Of a stretch of 64,000 nt of DNA, positions 1 to 12,016 are shown one piece after another. Where the stretch lies: positions 34,658,356 to 34,722,355 of the forward strand of contig JAKGHH010000007.1 in assembly GCA_022828595.1 (NCBI GenBank). Reading direction: 5' to 3'. The stretch comes from Nelumbo lutea. Taxonomy: Eukaryota > Streptophyta > Magnoliopsida > Proteales > Nelumbonaceae. The notes under the pieces were generated by a model. It was not told where the DNA came from. It was given only the letters and a program-made list of their open reading frames with translations, and did not search any database. Position 1 is the stretch's first letter, and every line of letters begins with the position of its first letter. The position numbers were made by a program, and so were the translations under genes.

Positions 1-319
1 TATCCAATTAGTTATCACCATACCAAGAAAATGCAGGCACAGGTCCAGAACCAAAGGGTGCATTTCTATACCTGGACCAGGACCCAATTGAATCCATGCC
101 CTCCAAATACAATAGGGTCTAGACATAAGCATGTATGGATCTTCCCCAAACCCAACTATTACAATGATTGATGATAGTTTTCCATGGCTAATATTGCAAG
201 GGTTGGCATGTTGCTAATGGAAAATCAAAATGGAAATACAAAAGAAATACAAAAGGAATTAAAGTTTCAAAATTGGCTGTTCAAAAGACCAAAAGTTTTT
301 GCTTTTTAGGAGATATTAC

Positions 320-3163
320 CTTCTGTTTCTGTTTGAACTCTTCCCAGGTAATTGTGTGAGAAGTTTTGAGACTAGCCAAACGAGCAGCATGCCACTCTGG
401 TGAATGAAAAGAACCATCCACCTGTGACTGTCCTCATCAGTAAAAATCCAGGAAATGAAAATAGTTCAAGATACTACTAAGATCCTCCCAACAAAATCAA
501 TAGTAAGAATAGATTGCAACAAATTCACTGAAAACTATGGTTGCATTGCACACAATATATTACTTTGTCATGCAATTAAAGATTTCTATCACAGTCCACC
601 ATGGTTTAAAGTATTGAAACACCCAAATGTATTGGCAGGGGTGTATTGACACTTTAAACCATGCACATTTTTTTTAGTTTTTTTTCTTTCATTTTTATAG
701 ATGTTTTATATTATTTAATAAATAAAATAAGTGGTTTCCTGAAAATACCTTTAAACAGGTGTATCCGAAACCTCACAATACGATATGATATGCCCGTTAC
801 AGGGCGTATAGTATAAATAATTTGAACCTTGAGGTCCACATTCCCAGAAATTTGCTGAATTCATGAAAATTTTCCCAATTGAGAGGGTCTAGGATTATCC
901 TTTAAATGTATTTCCAATATATTTTTACATTTCCTAGATGATAACTAATAAGATTCTATTAAGTTAGAGTATAAACAATGTGGTAAGAGAAAAATATGCA
1001 AGTCAAAACAATAAATGTATTTCCAATATTAGATAAATGCAGCCAGCAGCTCATCAATCAACGATAGTTCTAGTAGTACTTTGCAAAATTCAATATTACT
1101 AAAAGAAACTCATGCAAAAGCAAGAAATTTACAATAAGAATTTATGTGTTTAATCACAATTGGGTACATTTTGACCCATACTAGACCAAAAAAATCTAAA
1201 ACATATATATAAAAATTTCTATTTTAATATATTTGTTCTGTTTATTGATATTTTTAGGAGAGCCAACAACTTCACTTGAGTTTTTCTTTTCATATGCATG
1301 AAAAACTTCACTCGAGTTGTTTGAGATAAAGTTAGTAATATTTGGAGAACTGAGTTCAAGGCACCAAGATCCTATAGCAATTCCAAGTCTACTCAAAATT
1401 AATAAGAATACCATCTGAGGGAAAATTTAACTTAAGTTGGAAAATGAAATTCAAGCATCATTCAATTTATATCCCTACCAAACCATCTCAGTTCAAAGAA
1501 TTTTATGAGATTATCAACAGATTTTTAAGTCAACCCAGCACGTAATTTTCTAAGACTTTGTTTTGACAGGTAATTTTGGTAAATATAAGCAATGCTCACT
1601 CAAACAATAAGGCTTAAGCATCATTGGTTACTAATATTTTAAGAAAAACACCAAACTAAAATGAATGAAAGTATATAGGAAATTTCTGTGGTACTGAAAG
1701 GTACCTACCTAAAACGAATTTAAAAAAAACAAAAAAACTCTTTGGTTGGTTATGAATTTGTAAGGTACATACCTTTTCAGTACCATAGAAAGACTCAAGT
1801 ACACAAGTAACTTTTATGTAGAAAAGCATGTAAATGAATAAATGATCACATAAACAAGGACTATAAGAATATAAAACTACAGAGAAAGCCATCACATTCT
1901 TACACATTGAAAATCTCCAAAAATTAAATAATATCCCCAAACTGTTTTAAATATGTTGAAGCATAGATAAGTGCAGAACAAGCACACATAAGGAATCTGA
2001 CATTCATATACAAGCACACATAAGGAATCTGAAGGTATGAAGAATATGCCTTATATGTTCAGATATGAACCTCAACCTTGAGCCTCCAGGTATTTTCCTT
2101 GAGGCTTGCCTTGAGGAAAGCATCAAAAAATAAGCCTCAAATGCCTTTTAAAACAAGGATGAGATCTCAACAGCAATGGTGGTCAATATGGCATGAGCAG
2201 AACCAAAGAATATCTGTTAACAAGAAAATGCCAACTGAAGCTTTGATTGGCGAGATGGAAAGGCTAATTATTTTTTGGGCTAGAATTCGCAAGGAATTTG
2301 TTGGTATCACTAGAAAAGAACCATTTGGGAACAGGTGTATGATATCAATGTATATAAAAATGACACACAGATATAGCAGCTTTGCAATTCTTTCCGCGTG
2401 AGGACCCCCTCCCTCCATTAATACAATATCATTTTAGCTTTCAAAAAAAGATCAAGAAATTACTGCATAAAAAAGGTATTTCTTGATAATAGAACATGTC
2501 ACCCAGAATAGTGATCTACATGTCACCCAGAAATTCTTTTCTTCCTATAAATTTTTAGTAGTGATCTACATGTCACCCAGAATAATAGAACATATTAAGG
2601 CGTTTACTTACCTTTCTATTTCATCACCTCAATTTCCAAATCATCATATTAAATGAAAGCCCCAATTGTCTCTAAGAAACCATAACTCTATGTTTCCAAA
2701 TAAATTATCAATTGAATATTGAATGGTTTTAAAAGCATACCTCGATGGTAAGTTTCCAGGAGGTTAAATTACTTAGTACCCATGACAACACAAGCAACCC
2801 AATCACAAAAAGCCTAGAATCTCAGACAATCTAAATTCTTTATCAGTTCTCAGTTCTCATTGCCCACTACCAACATACCCTTAAAACATTTGACAGAAGC
2901 CATCAACAGGAAAAGGGTATTTCCCACAAACGCAACCAAGAAATACGAGGAAACGGATAAAGAGAGACATTGTTTCTACAAACAAAATAGCCATGACCAA
3001 AAAGTGAAACTCTTTGGTTGCCAATACAGAAGAACCATAAATTACAAAATCAGAGATAGTATGAAAGGGTACAAACCATGCCGTCTTCCATCTCTTCCGG
3101 CCCGGCCGAGCTTGAACCCAGTCTCGCCCTCTGCATAGCTTTGTAGGCTTGATTTTTTCCCAT
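320..3163 (-). CDS. Unnamed conserved plant gene, 5' part (exons 1-2); continues past the left edge
   Basis: Two minus-strand coding blocks join in frame: exon 1 at 3163-3077 (29 codons) and exon 2 at 421-320 (34 codons). Exon 1 opens with ATG at 3163-3161 and begins MGKNQAYKAMQRARLG; it ends in GGC ATG followed by donor GTTTGT (3076-3071). Exon 2 follows acceptor CAG (424-422), contains SFHSPEWHAARLASL and TWEEFKQKQK, and ends in AAG before donor GTAATA (319-314). Both junctions are phase 0, giving 63 continuous codons. The basic, hydrophilic sequence with no membrane segment looks like the N-terminus of a small Lys/Ser-rich nuclear protein that I recall as conserved in plants, but I cannot name the family. 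No third exon is visible in bases 1-313, so the rest lies outside the window. Joined exons, canonical splice sites and matched phases make a real gene more likely than chance; function is unknown. Confidence 0.62.
422..3076 (-). other. Intron 1 of the unnamed gene
   Basis: GT-AG intron of 2655 bp in the minus-strand gene. It is AT-rich and holds a plus-strand LINE 3' fragment near 2150-2450. It also holds a short direct duplication at about 1978-2033, in which a 23-base motif starting CAAGCACACATAAGGAATCT occurs twice, and a three-fold repeat of CATGTCACCCAGAA around 2496-2582. About 640-835 contains a diverged stretch resembling part of the hAT-like MITE at 49227-49444 (it ends in TTTGAACCTTG). 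Nothing else coding was recognised. Confidence 0.55.
2150..2450 (+). mobile_element. 5'-truncated LINE 3' fragment
   Basis: A plus-strand reading frame contains WWSIWHEQNQRIS followed by NKK and a Trp-Ala-Arg-rich tail. This matches the W-x-x-W-x-E-R-N-x-R signature seen downstream of the zinc-binding region in plant L1-type LINE polyproteins. The frame ends at a stop and is followed by the usual short LINE tail: an AATACAATATCATTTTAG-type sequence and a run of A at about 2443-2449. It sits inside intron 1 of the minus-strand gene. Only the 3' end is present, as in typical 5'-truncated insertions. Confidence 0.55.
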
Positions 3164-4250
3164 TTTGGAAGAAACCCAGATAAGATGAAGCAAAGAAAAG
3201 GAAAGAAGATAGAGCGTGTCTATCAATTAACAGAGACCAAGGCTGAGCTATTTGTACACAGTGGAACTTGAGTGGATTCTTCTGCTATTTTGCTGGTTCA
3301 TACATACTCATTAGCGAATTGAGCACCCAAACGGTAGACAACTCCCAAATTTTGCCTGAGGGTGGACAATCAATTAGATTTTGAAAAGGAGATGATGAGG
3401 AAAGAGAAAGGATGCCCGAGAGAGACTACGAACCCAAAAACTGAAAAACGTGAAGAAATAAGAGGAATGCAACTAAACAACGATTTTAGGCATATTCTAC
3501 ACTTATCCGCTCTACAGACGACATGGTGGAACCCATAGAAATAGATCAATGAGACAAAAGGCTCTTCGTCTGTAGGGCGAAGAAATCAAGAGAGGGTAAC
3601 CGTTGCAACCGGAGAAATCGAAAAATCTGTAAAAACTCCGTGTGTACAAGAAACTCAAAATTGAGCAACTTATTAGATAACCATCTGTACTTTAGAGCAG
3701 ATACACTTAACCCCTTGAAAGTTGAATTTTGTTTAATTGTTTTATTACAAAACCCCCTCCGACTTACTTAGATTTCAGCAGTAACCCCTGGTTCGTCAAT
3801 CAGGTGTTTTTCCTATCATGTTATTTGGCAGTTTTAAATAGTGATAAATTTTTGTCTTGATTAATTTTGGGAGAAGTTTTATTTTAACACTTCCCCAATG
3901 CAAAAATGTTTATTTACCATTATACTGATGGGGCGCCTAATGTGCTTAATGGCATCTAATTGTCAGAAAAAATTCCAAAAAAAAATATATATATATAGAT
4001 ATATATATTCATCAACCATATCAACCACTTTTTGTTGATTTTGAAGACAAATCAAGTAACACATACTAAAATGAGTTGATGGTAAACATAAAATTGCTAA
4101 ACTATCCATTAAAGATTCTATGAGCCAACAGCATACACCGATGAGTAACCTATATCAAAATGATGAAAATAATCATTCTTAAGGCATCATCAAGATGAAC
4201 TCTGTAGAAAGAAGGTTGAGTGTAGCATGTGAGAGGATTTAGAAAAATTG
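3164..4250. other. 5' flank of the unnamed gene and intergenic DNA
   Basis: From 3164 to about 3640 the minus strand has the composition of a 5' leader and promoter: CT-rich runs and no long frame. From 3640 to 4250 is AT-rich sequence with an (AT)n-like run near 3985-4005. No gene or recognisable transposon was found. Confidence 0.4.
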
Positions 4251-4299
4251 GCCAATATGCATGTGTTTTACATAATGATGATTATGATAGTAATAAAAT

Positions 4300-5350
4300 G
4301 CTTATGAATTTTTTATAATTGTATATGTATAAAATAAAATAAATTTTTATTTATCACATTTTTTTATTTAATAAGATGAATACATGATAAAAGACATTTA
4401 TCCAAATATTTTGTACAAAATGTTGTATTTTATATAATTTTTTATACATATACCTTTTTAAATTTTTATTATTTAATTACAACATGAAGGGTTGATACAT
4501 TTGGCTGGAAAGATTGAAAGTTGGCCCACCACCAAACATGAAAACAATTCCATTTTTGAGTTGACACTCTAACACATTTCTTTCTTTAATATGTGTGCTC
4601 AAAATTTTCTTTTTTTTTCATTTTTTTGTCAACTTTGCTTGATATGATGAAAGTATAATATTAAACATTTGTTCAAATGTTTTATATAATACGTATGTTT
4701 TTTTCGTAATTTTTTATGTTTATGATCTTCTTGTTTAACTTTTTTTTTTATTTAATTATGATATCAATGAACATTTGACTCAAAAGATTAAACTTTTGAC
4801 CCACCACCAAATAGAAAAACAATTTCATTTTTTGGTTGATTTTAAATTTTAAATTTCATTTCTGTCATCGGGAAAAAAAACAAATATTGTTTATGACACT
4901 TATATTTATTTACTAATTAATATGATTGATATAAAATATTATTGAATTTTTTAACATTTTTATCTTTTTGTGTTTATCTTCTTTTAAATTTTTATTATTT
5001 AATTCCAACATTGAGGCTTGCTACATTTGATCCAAAAGATTGAACTATTAACCCACCACAAATATGCAAACAAAATCATTTTTGGGGCAGTTTGAATTTT
5101 TGTGTTTCATTTTTAACGTTAATAAAAATAATTATTGTTTATCACACCTGCTTTTCTTTAATATAACTAATATACAATATTAGATATGTGCTAATTTCTT
5201 TTTTTTATTTTTTATATTTAAAAAATATTATTTAACTATGACAAAATAAGTTGACCCATTTCACCCAAATGGTTGAATTGCTTACCCACCACCATGACGA
5301 AAATATAGCTTTGTTTTTGTGTTGATTTCAAAAACATGGTTTTTATATTA
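4300..5350. repeat. Degenerate tandem array, about four units of 230-280 bp
   Basis: The motif CCCACCACC(A) preceded by a TTGA/TTAA-type sequence and followed by an A-rich stretch and (C)ATTTTTG recurs at about 4516, 4799, 5050 and 5283. Between recurrences are similar AT-rich spacers containing TTTATTTAAT(T/A)A and variants of AATATGATG. Spacing of roughly 283, 251 and 233 bases and mutual divergence indicate an old tandem array, probably satellite-like or from a transposon-internal repeat. Confidence 0.55.
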
Positions 5351-5559
5351 TTAAAAATATTGGAAACATATCTAATTGATACAAATTGTTATTGGAAAAA
5401 ACGTAAATATTAAATTCAATGCAAGAGAATGAGAGTTAACATCTTAATATAAGACTTAACGAAAGGGAATTGAATGAGATGAAAGTAATAGTTCAAATTA
5501 TATTTTATGCCATCACAATTAGAGTGGGACCAAATTAAATAAAAAGAGGGGTATTTTGG

Positions 5560-6990
5560 ACCATTGGACATATTTTCTATCTCAGATGTGCATCAGGATT
5601 TCAGATCGTGGTGCAGTCAGTGGCGTGAAATTCCTGAAGGTCGGAGGCAGTGTGCATGGCCTCCGCACTGGTCGACGGTCCTGTCATATGCTTTCTCAGT
5701 CTGTCCTCTCTGTCTTCTGCTCCTCAGTATCTTTTCTCTTTTTGTGAGGCCATTCCTCCTCATCTCTTTGTGCCTGGGCTTCCTCCGCATTGATGTATTT
5801 CTAGGCGTGGCTCATCAACGTGACTATAGTCTGAGGAGGGTTCTTGGATATCGAGAAGTTGAAAGGTGAAGAGCGGAGTCCGTGCTATATGGCCATGACG
5901 GCCATCGACTGGTTCAAGTTTCGAACTTGCAGTGCTTCGATGTTGAACCTTGCTAGATAGTCTCTGAGAGATTCTTCCATTGTCGCACTTGCATGAGACT
6001 AGCCGAAGTTTTCTAGTGCTTTTGGCTTGTTGTGAACTGTGCCAAAAATTGGTTCTCTAGTTGTTCCCAATAAGAGAAAGAGCGCAAGGGGAGAGAAGAA
6101 TACCACATAAGGGCTACTCCTTTCAAGGTCGCCACAAAATCCTTGCACATTAGGCCTTTGAACGAGCTATGCAACATAATTTGGGCTTTGAAGGCCGCTA
6201 CATGATCACCATAATTAGTGCTTCCATCGTACCTTTCGAATGATGGTGCCCGCCATCTGATTGGGGGGGAGTTCATCCACTATTTCTTGCACGAAGGGCG
6301 GCTCGGTGGTGGGCTAAGTGGTTGGTGCGACGAGCGGCATCATAGGAGGGGCCATGCTTCTCTGTGCTTGACTACATTCCAGCTCGCCCAGATGCTGCCG
6401 AAGTTCTCGGATCTTGGCATCCTTGTCATCTGGAGTTGCAGCATGTATGGGCCTCTCCTTGGGAGGTATTGGGTGATCTTTCACCGAACTAGACTCGGCA
6501 ATGGAGACCGGTTGATGCAGCGTCCTCTTGCCGAGCCTTTCTTCGGATGGGATTCAAGCAGTCTAGTGAGTCCTACTATGGTTGTTGCGCTCTCGAGACC
6601 GAGCAGATGAGCTTGATCTTTTCAAAACGTCTTGTCTGTCCTGTTCAGACTGCACCTTATCTCTACTTGACCGACCTGTTTTGGGGTCCTCAAGGGGAGG
6701 ATCAACTTTCGTACATGTCGGGGCAAGAGGGGGACGGTATGAGTGGGCGGCACCGTGGATCCCAGCAACTGCATCATTGCTAGGATTTGGTCGACCTTTT
6801 CTTGCACTGCCTGGAACTGTGAAAGGTCGACTATTGCTGGTTGTTGAGATGTCAAGTTTCACGGTGCGGCGGGCTACGACGAGAACGAGATTCTCGGGGG
6901 ATTGGGATGTCGATCTTTTAAAGTTGTTTCTTGGCATCTTTGTTGATTCTTGATGGCACAATAAGAAAGATTTAGGAAAGCTGCACACCT
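5560..6990 (-). mobile_element. Ty3/gypsy gag remnant
   Basis: Minus strand. The clearest part, 6276-6013, reads FERYDGSTNYGDHVAAFKAQ, then CKDF.ATLKG.ALMWYSSLP and SYWEQLENQFL, which is the Retrotrans_gag domain of plant Ty3/gypsy elements. Upstream on the same strand (6990-6563) is the hydrophilic N-terminal part of gag. Downstream (6010-5560) a frame-shifted continuation keeps gag-like pieces ending in an AEEAQ-type segment, interrupted by stops. No protease, RT or integrase follows, so the element is a truncated relic. The region is distinctly richer in GC than its surroundings. Confidence 0.72.
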
Positions 6991-7500
6991 AGATTTGCGA
7001 ACACCTAGATTTGCGAACACGAAATCAGTAGGAGTTATCCCCGAGTAGAAACTCTGACACTCAAGTCAATAGAAGGATATGGGCGGTTAGGCTGAGTAAT
7101 TGGTAAATCGTGCTGGTCCGAGCAGAATAACAGTTGAAGTTGAGAGATTTGGAATTAGATCCCTTACCTTGAGCAGGAGTTACCCTTTTGTAGCCAAGGA
7201 GTCATGTCTAGATTGAATAAGGCATTCGGGGTTGTCGGGATGAGGTTAACCGTCGAGGTCTTCGGGATAAGACCTAATCCCCAACGGAGTTGTCCCACCC
7301 ACTCTCCTGTCTTGGTCGATTTTATCCATATGACGTGGAATCGTCGTGGCCAAAGAGGTCGAGTGGGGCCGTGGAGATGATGTGGTGCTGATGTGGCCGA
7401 GGAGATAAGGCGGGTTGCGGACATGACGTGGTGCCTACATGCTCGGCCATGTAGGCACCATGTGGCATCTAGAGCAAACTCAGCCATAACTCAAACAACC
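6991..7500 (-). mobile_element. Probable 5' leader/LTR part of the gypsy remnant
   Basis: GC-rich sequence upstream, in the minus sense, of the gag remnant. It has no conserved coding content and the CG-rich composition typical of the LTRs of such elements. A direct duplication of ACACCTAGATTTGCGA occurs at about 6984-7020. LTR ends and a primer-binding site could not be placed, so this is an assignment by position and composition. Confidence 0.35.
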
Positions 7501-7816
7501 ACTTATCTTTCCAAGCTTACAAAGCCCCTTAAACACTCCAATTGTATCAAAGAAACAAACACCACTTAGTGTCTAAGAGCATGATATCATCATCTTTGTT
7601 AGGTTCTTAATATCAAACCAATGGAAGAGGTATAAGTTAAATGGATTAATCCGTGATGCCATAAATCAAATTAAGTGAAATATAAAATATATAAGAATTA
7701 AGAAAAAATATAGAAATTTTGTAGAAAATTGGATATTTTTTATCATATTAGACAAAAATAAGCATGAAACATAAGAACAATTGTTATTAATGATGAAAAT
7801 GGCTAAATATATAGCG

Positions 7817-8252
7817 GCTGTTTGGCACTGTTGTCGTTTCCTAGAGCAACGGCGCCACATCGGAAAAAATGGTGCTCTAGGAAACAGGCATTTGTTTGGA
7901 ACCATTTTTCCATAAAAAATGGTGTTCCAAGCCACACCTTGGAAATCGGGAAGTCATGGCTTGGAGCAACGCCAAATTTGGTGTTTCCTGGAGCTGCAGC
8001 TCGTTGCTCCCAACAAGGCAGTGATGTGGCATTGGTGTGGCAATGGATAAAAGGTACCAGTGCTGAAAATGTTTCTTGAAGCATTGGTACCAAATAGAAA
8101 AAGTTGATTTTGCTCCAAGGAAACATCCTACTTGGCAGCAACGATTCCAAACAAAAATAAAGGCATCGTTTTCTCAAAAAATGGTGCTTCCAACCACACA
8201 TCAGCAGCACCATTAGAAAGCGGTGCTGCATCTGCAGCATTGATGCCAAACA
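7817..8252. mobile_element. Foldback/MITE-like element
   Basis: The ends carry the inverted pair TGTTTGGCA (about 7828) and TGCCAAACA (about 8244). The inside is self-complementary in blocks: versions of CTAGGAAAC/GTTTCCT, AAAAATGGTG and GGTGCTC occur in both orientations. No coding potential. The immediate flanks are AT-rich and no reliable target duplication could be read. Confidence 0.45.
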
Positions 8253-9483
8253 TATACATAATAAAAAATTTGATAATGCCTAACCCATGACCCATTGATC
8301 GGGTCAAATCGTTCAGTAGTTCAACTGGCTAAGTTACCTGGTCTTGATCAGGTCAATGTTTCTTGCAAAATATAGTTTGGGGCTGAAGGGACCTGAAAAC
8401 ATATCAAATTTGGATCACCCTTAATCGGATGGAATTTGAATTCAAACAATTGAAGACCATTTGTAATCATCCAATTGCAACTCTTACAAAGCTTCTTTTA
8501 TACAAAATGAAAAATAAAAGGAATTCTTAGAAATTCCCGGAACAAAGCATGAATTGGAAGGTTTTTTTTTTTTGGTATTTCATGAATTGGAAGGTTGGAG
8601 CTCACAATTTTGGGTACATTGTTTAGGACTCTAAATCTGATAATGAGATATATTAAAATGGTGCAATTGGGCTGACCTAACTCAAATTGGGTCCAAATTT
8701 GCAAAATAAACTTGAATTGGATTAAATTAATGCACTCAAATGAAGTTCAGATATGGCTTGAGCATGGGAAGCCCTACATAAGCTTGGGATGATACCCAAG
8801 GGTGATCATTTGCTAACCCTTATACCAGGTGCTAAGCCTAGCTAACCCTGCCCCAGGGTCATTCATATTGATGCCTTAACAAGTCCAACCCAATTTGAGG
8901 TCAACAATTCACATCTAATATATAGATAGATAGATATTTACATAAGATGACATTAAGTGGTTAGATATAACACTAGGGCACAACTTGGCAGTTGCTTACT
9001 CTTATGGTCTTCAACAAGTTAGCATCCAAATAACACTTATTCTTCTTATTCTTTTAACATAAATTGTTGCTTGAACAACAGAAACCTTGAATCACGAACA
9101 GTATGTGCCCCTTTCCTTTTTGTTGCACAACTTTTTATCCGGGTCATTGCAGTTATCTAAGTAAATTTTTCCTGGGAAACACTTACTCGGATAAGTGAAT
9201 TTACCCATGTTTTTTTATTTCTCATGTAAATAAGGCAATGACCATTTTATCCATAAAAATTCATTTTAAAAAGGGCATTTTTTGTCCCATTCAGGTGTTG
9301 ATAATTTTCCCCCTTGGTGGGAAAGTTATTTACCCACCTAGGAGATGGGTGATACCTAGGAAAATAAACTTTCCCTGGTCCCCACATAAACTTGAAAAAA
9401 GAACATAGGATTCTTGGTCAATGGGAACCAAAATCCCATTGACCAACTTTCCCCCCTCTCAAAATCTGAAAAATGAACACCCC
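8253..9483. other. Intergenic DNA, nothing recognised
   Basis: AT-rich non-coding sequence. Several short inverted motifs are present (for example around 9170-9205), but none is bounded well enough to call an element. Confidence 0.4.
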
Positions 9484-9488
9484 CTTAA

Positions 9489-9595
9489 GCTCAATTTGGA
9501 AGGAATACAAATACAAATATGTAGAATGCAAAACCTTATATTTTGTATATATTTACACTGTACATATTTGTATTTATACTCCTTCCAAACTGAGC
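9489..9595. mobile_element. Short MITE with long terminal inverted repeats (copy 1)
   Basis: The element begins GCTCAATTTGGAAGGAATAC and ends with the near-perfect reverse complement, CTCCTTCCAAACTGAGC. The arms extend about 35 bases and also include ACAAATATGTA/TACATATTTGT. It is flanked on both sides by CTTAA (9484-9488 and 9596-9600), a likely 5-bp target duplication. A second copy in opposite orientation lies at 57308-57422. The size, TIR-dominated structure and lack of coding capacity define a MITE; the superfamily is uncertain. Confidence 0.75.
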
Positions 9596-9600
9596 CTTAA

Positions 9601-10540
9601 TAGCATGATTTTCAAAATCGGGAACTGGTCACCTGACCAGTTCCGTTTTCCCCCAAAACTGTTTTTTCCCCAAAACCGTTGATTTTGGTCAACAAACTGC
9701 TGAACCGGATGATTAACCATTTGAATGGTTTTGACTGTTTTCCAATTTTTTTAATTTTTGTTATTTTTTGTCAGAACAGGCCAACCGTTTAAACCGGTAA
9801 CCAAACCCCTAACCAATTCGATCACCGATTCATTTTTAAAAACCATGCTTAATAGTAAATTTTGCATAATCGAGAATGCTTAAGGTTTGAAGACTTCAAC
9901 TCGTTAGCATAAATTAACCTCATCGTAAGTTTGTCATGAAAATATATATAAGATTGACCGAAGGTCAACACATTAAATAAGGTTATTGTTGTTTTAAGAA
10001 ATTAGCCATTAGACAAATTTTCCACCATGGGGATATCCCCACTAAATTTGGAGACATCTCTAAGATTCCCACAAAACCCTAAGTTCGAATTATGTAAGGG
10101 TGCAAATGGATTGGATCATGATCCGATCCTATTTTGTTAGATTCGAGTATTTTAATTTTGGATTTTCAGATCGGATTGTATTCAAATCAATTGAAAAATA
10201 CTTGTATTTTTGTTTTTCTTTATTTGAATTGTTATATTTTCTTTTTTTAATAATTTATTATTATTATTTAAATTAAATCAGATCATATCACATTTGATGT
10301 CCGATATCCTCATTGGATTCGAATTCAAATCATTATTTGTAAAATCCGATCGGATCATCGGGTCGGATTGGATTCCGGTATACCCTGATTCTAATTTGTT
10401 CCGATCCAACAAAATCTATTTCATTGATATCATCTTGTCTTGGGGGATGTATCATCTTGACTTGGGGTCAACTCCAATTTTCCTAGAAAATGTTGTCTGA
10501 ATCTCGAGTATTTGAGAGATGTCCCCTCTTGACTTGGGTT
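9601..10540. other. Intergenic DNA with possible hAT-like scrap
   Basis: Non-coding. At about 10096-10400 there is a TAAGGGTGCAAATGGATTGG start and GATCCGAT/ATCGGATC-type motifs on both strands, resembling the element at 12685-13145. No matching second terminus was found. Confidence 0.35.
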
Positions 10541-10547
10541 CATCTCA

Positions 10548-11029
10548 ATTAAGATTGGCAACGACACGGGTTTGGGGCGGGGCACCCCCTCCCCGTCCCT
10601 AGTGGCGGGGTAGGGTATCCACTTCCTATTGAGGATGGGGAATCCCTGAATTTTTCCTGCCCCAATGCAACCACCTAAAAATACATCTTATTGATATGAA
10701 AATTTGGGATATTGAATGGGGTTATGACAATTTGGGAGTATTATAAAAATAAAATTATGGCATCCTAATTAAGGTTTTAAAAATTTGGGGATAACTTAGA
10801 AGTATTATAGAAATTAATACAACACTCATGAATATTTTACTATTTTGCCATTGGGTTTGGGGCGGGTTCAGGGAATTATATGCAAATCTTGTCCCCACCT
10901 CGTCCCCACTTCACGGCAAGAATATTTTTCCCATCTCCACCCCACCCCTGTTTAAGATTGAGGAAAACCTGTCCCATTTGGGGTAGGGTAGGCCAGAGCC
11001 CAGTTTTATAGGCGAAATTGCCATCCCTA
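10548..11029. mobile_element. hAT-like non-autonomous element
   Basis: Inverted termini: the left end contains GATTGGCAAC and the right end TTGCCATCCCTA, the reverse complement of TAGGGATGGCAA, a common terminus of plant hAT-like elements. The inside is GC-rich with GGGGCGGGG-type runs on the left and their complements on the right. ATCTCA is found on both sides (10542-10547 and 11030-11035), a possible, incomplete target duplication. No transposase. Confidence 0.55.
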
Positions 11030-11365
11030 ATCTCAGCCCATATTCCAAAATTGAAACACTTGGGCAGTTCAACATATCCACTATGGGGTGTCCCCAAGTT
11101 TACTTGGAGGCAACTCACCAAGGCAAAAAACTCTTGAAAGCTTAGACAAAGGCAACATGGGTCATCTCCAAGTAATTCCAATTTCTTCTATGTGAAGTGA
11201 TTTCCTATTCTAAGGTCTGTTAAGGTATAGAGTGAGTCTCTAACAACTGTAGATGTTCTTTTACATAAAATATACAACAAAATCTATTTGATTGAAGACA
11301 TTTTAATCCACTTGAATTTCTCAATAGCGGCAAAGACTTGATTTCACAAAATTAACATCAACTTC

Positions 11366-12015
11366 TCAAGGTGTATTTGTTATCATCAAAACACATATCA
11401 ATATTATCATAAAGTCAATAAACTCATGAACTACAAATGAAACTTTGGAGAAGGACAATTGAGCATAGGTTACGACATGAAACAAATGTTTTAGAAACCA
11501 ATTTGGGTTTACTCTAGGGAGATCAACCATGGAAACCATCTTTCTAATAAGAAGATTTATAGAAAATTTTAGAGAGAAGAAAGGCCTCCATATGGGTTTC
11601 ATTGATGTTGACAAAACATATGATAGACTCTCTGTAGAGGTAATATGGAAAAGAAAGGAATTCCAAATAGGTGAATAGACTTAATTAAGAATATGTATGA
11701 TCATACAAAACCAATGTTTAGAATATCTATAGAACTATCCCTATAGGAGATAAACGGGTAGATTGAGATGGTTTGGTACATAATGTGTATAGTAGATCAT
11801 CTACAACAACCATTATGAAAAAGTGATTTGTTACAAGACGAAGGGGCTAAAATGAACTAGGGGCAGACGAAAAAAAGGCTTGGGTGAAAGTAATAGGAAA
11901 TTATTAATGCCTATAATCTAATGATGGATATGCCACTCGACATAATGGAATGCAAAATAGGATTGGTGTAGCTGACCTCATATGATCAGGACAAAGTTAT
12001 GATGATGATGATGAT
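11366..12015 (+). mobile_element. Decayed RTE-type LINE fragment
   Basis: A broken plus-strand frame contains HMGFIDVDKTYDRL, matching the F-I-D-x-x-K-A-Y-D-R block of RTE/L1-class reverse transcriptase. After an internal deletion come RLRWFGT, GRRKKG and a DWCS...-type tail corresponding to the RTE C-terminus, then the characteristic (GAT)n tail at 12000-12016. Stops and frameshifts are frequent, so it is long dead. A second RTE tail is at 52200-52860 and a minus-strand one near 14609-14830. Confidence 0.62.
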
Positions 12016-12016
12016 G

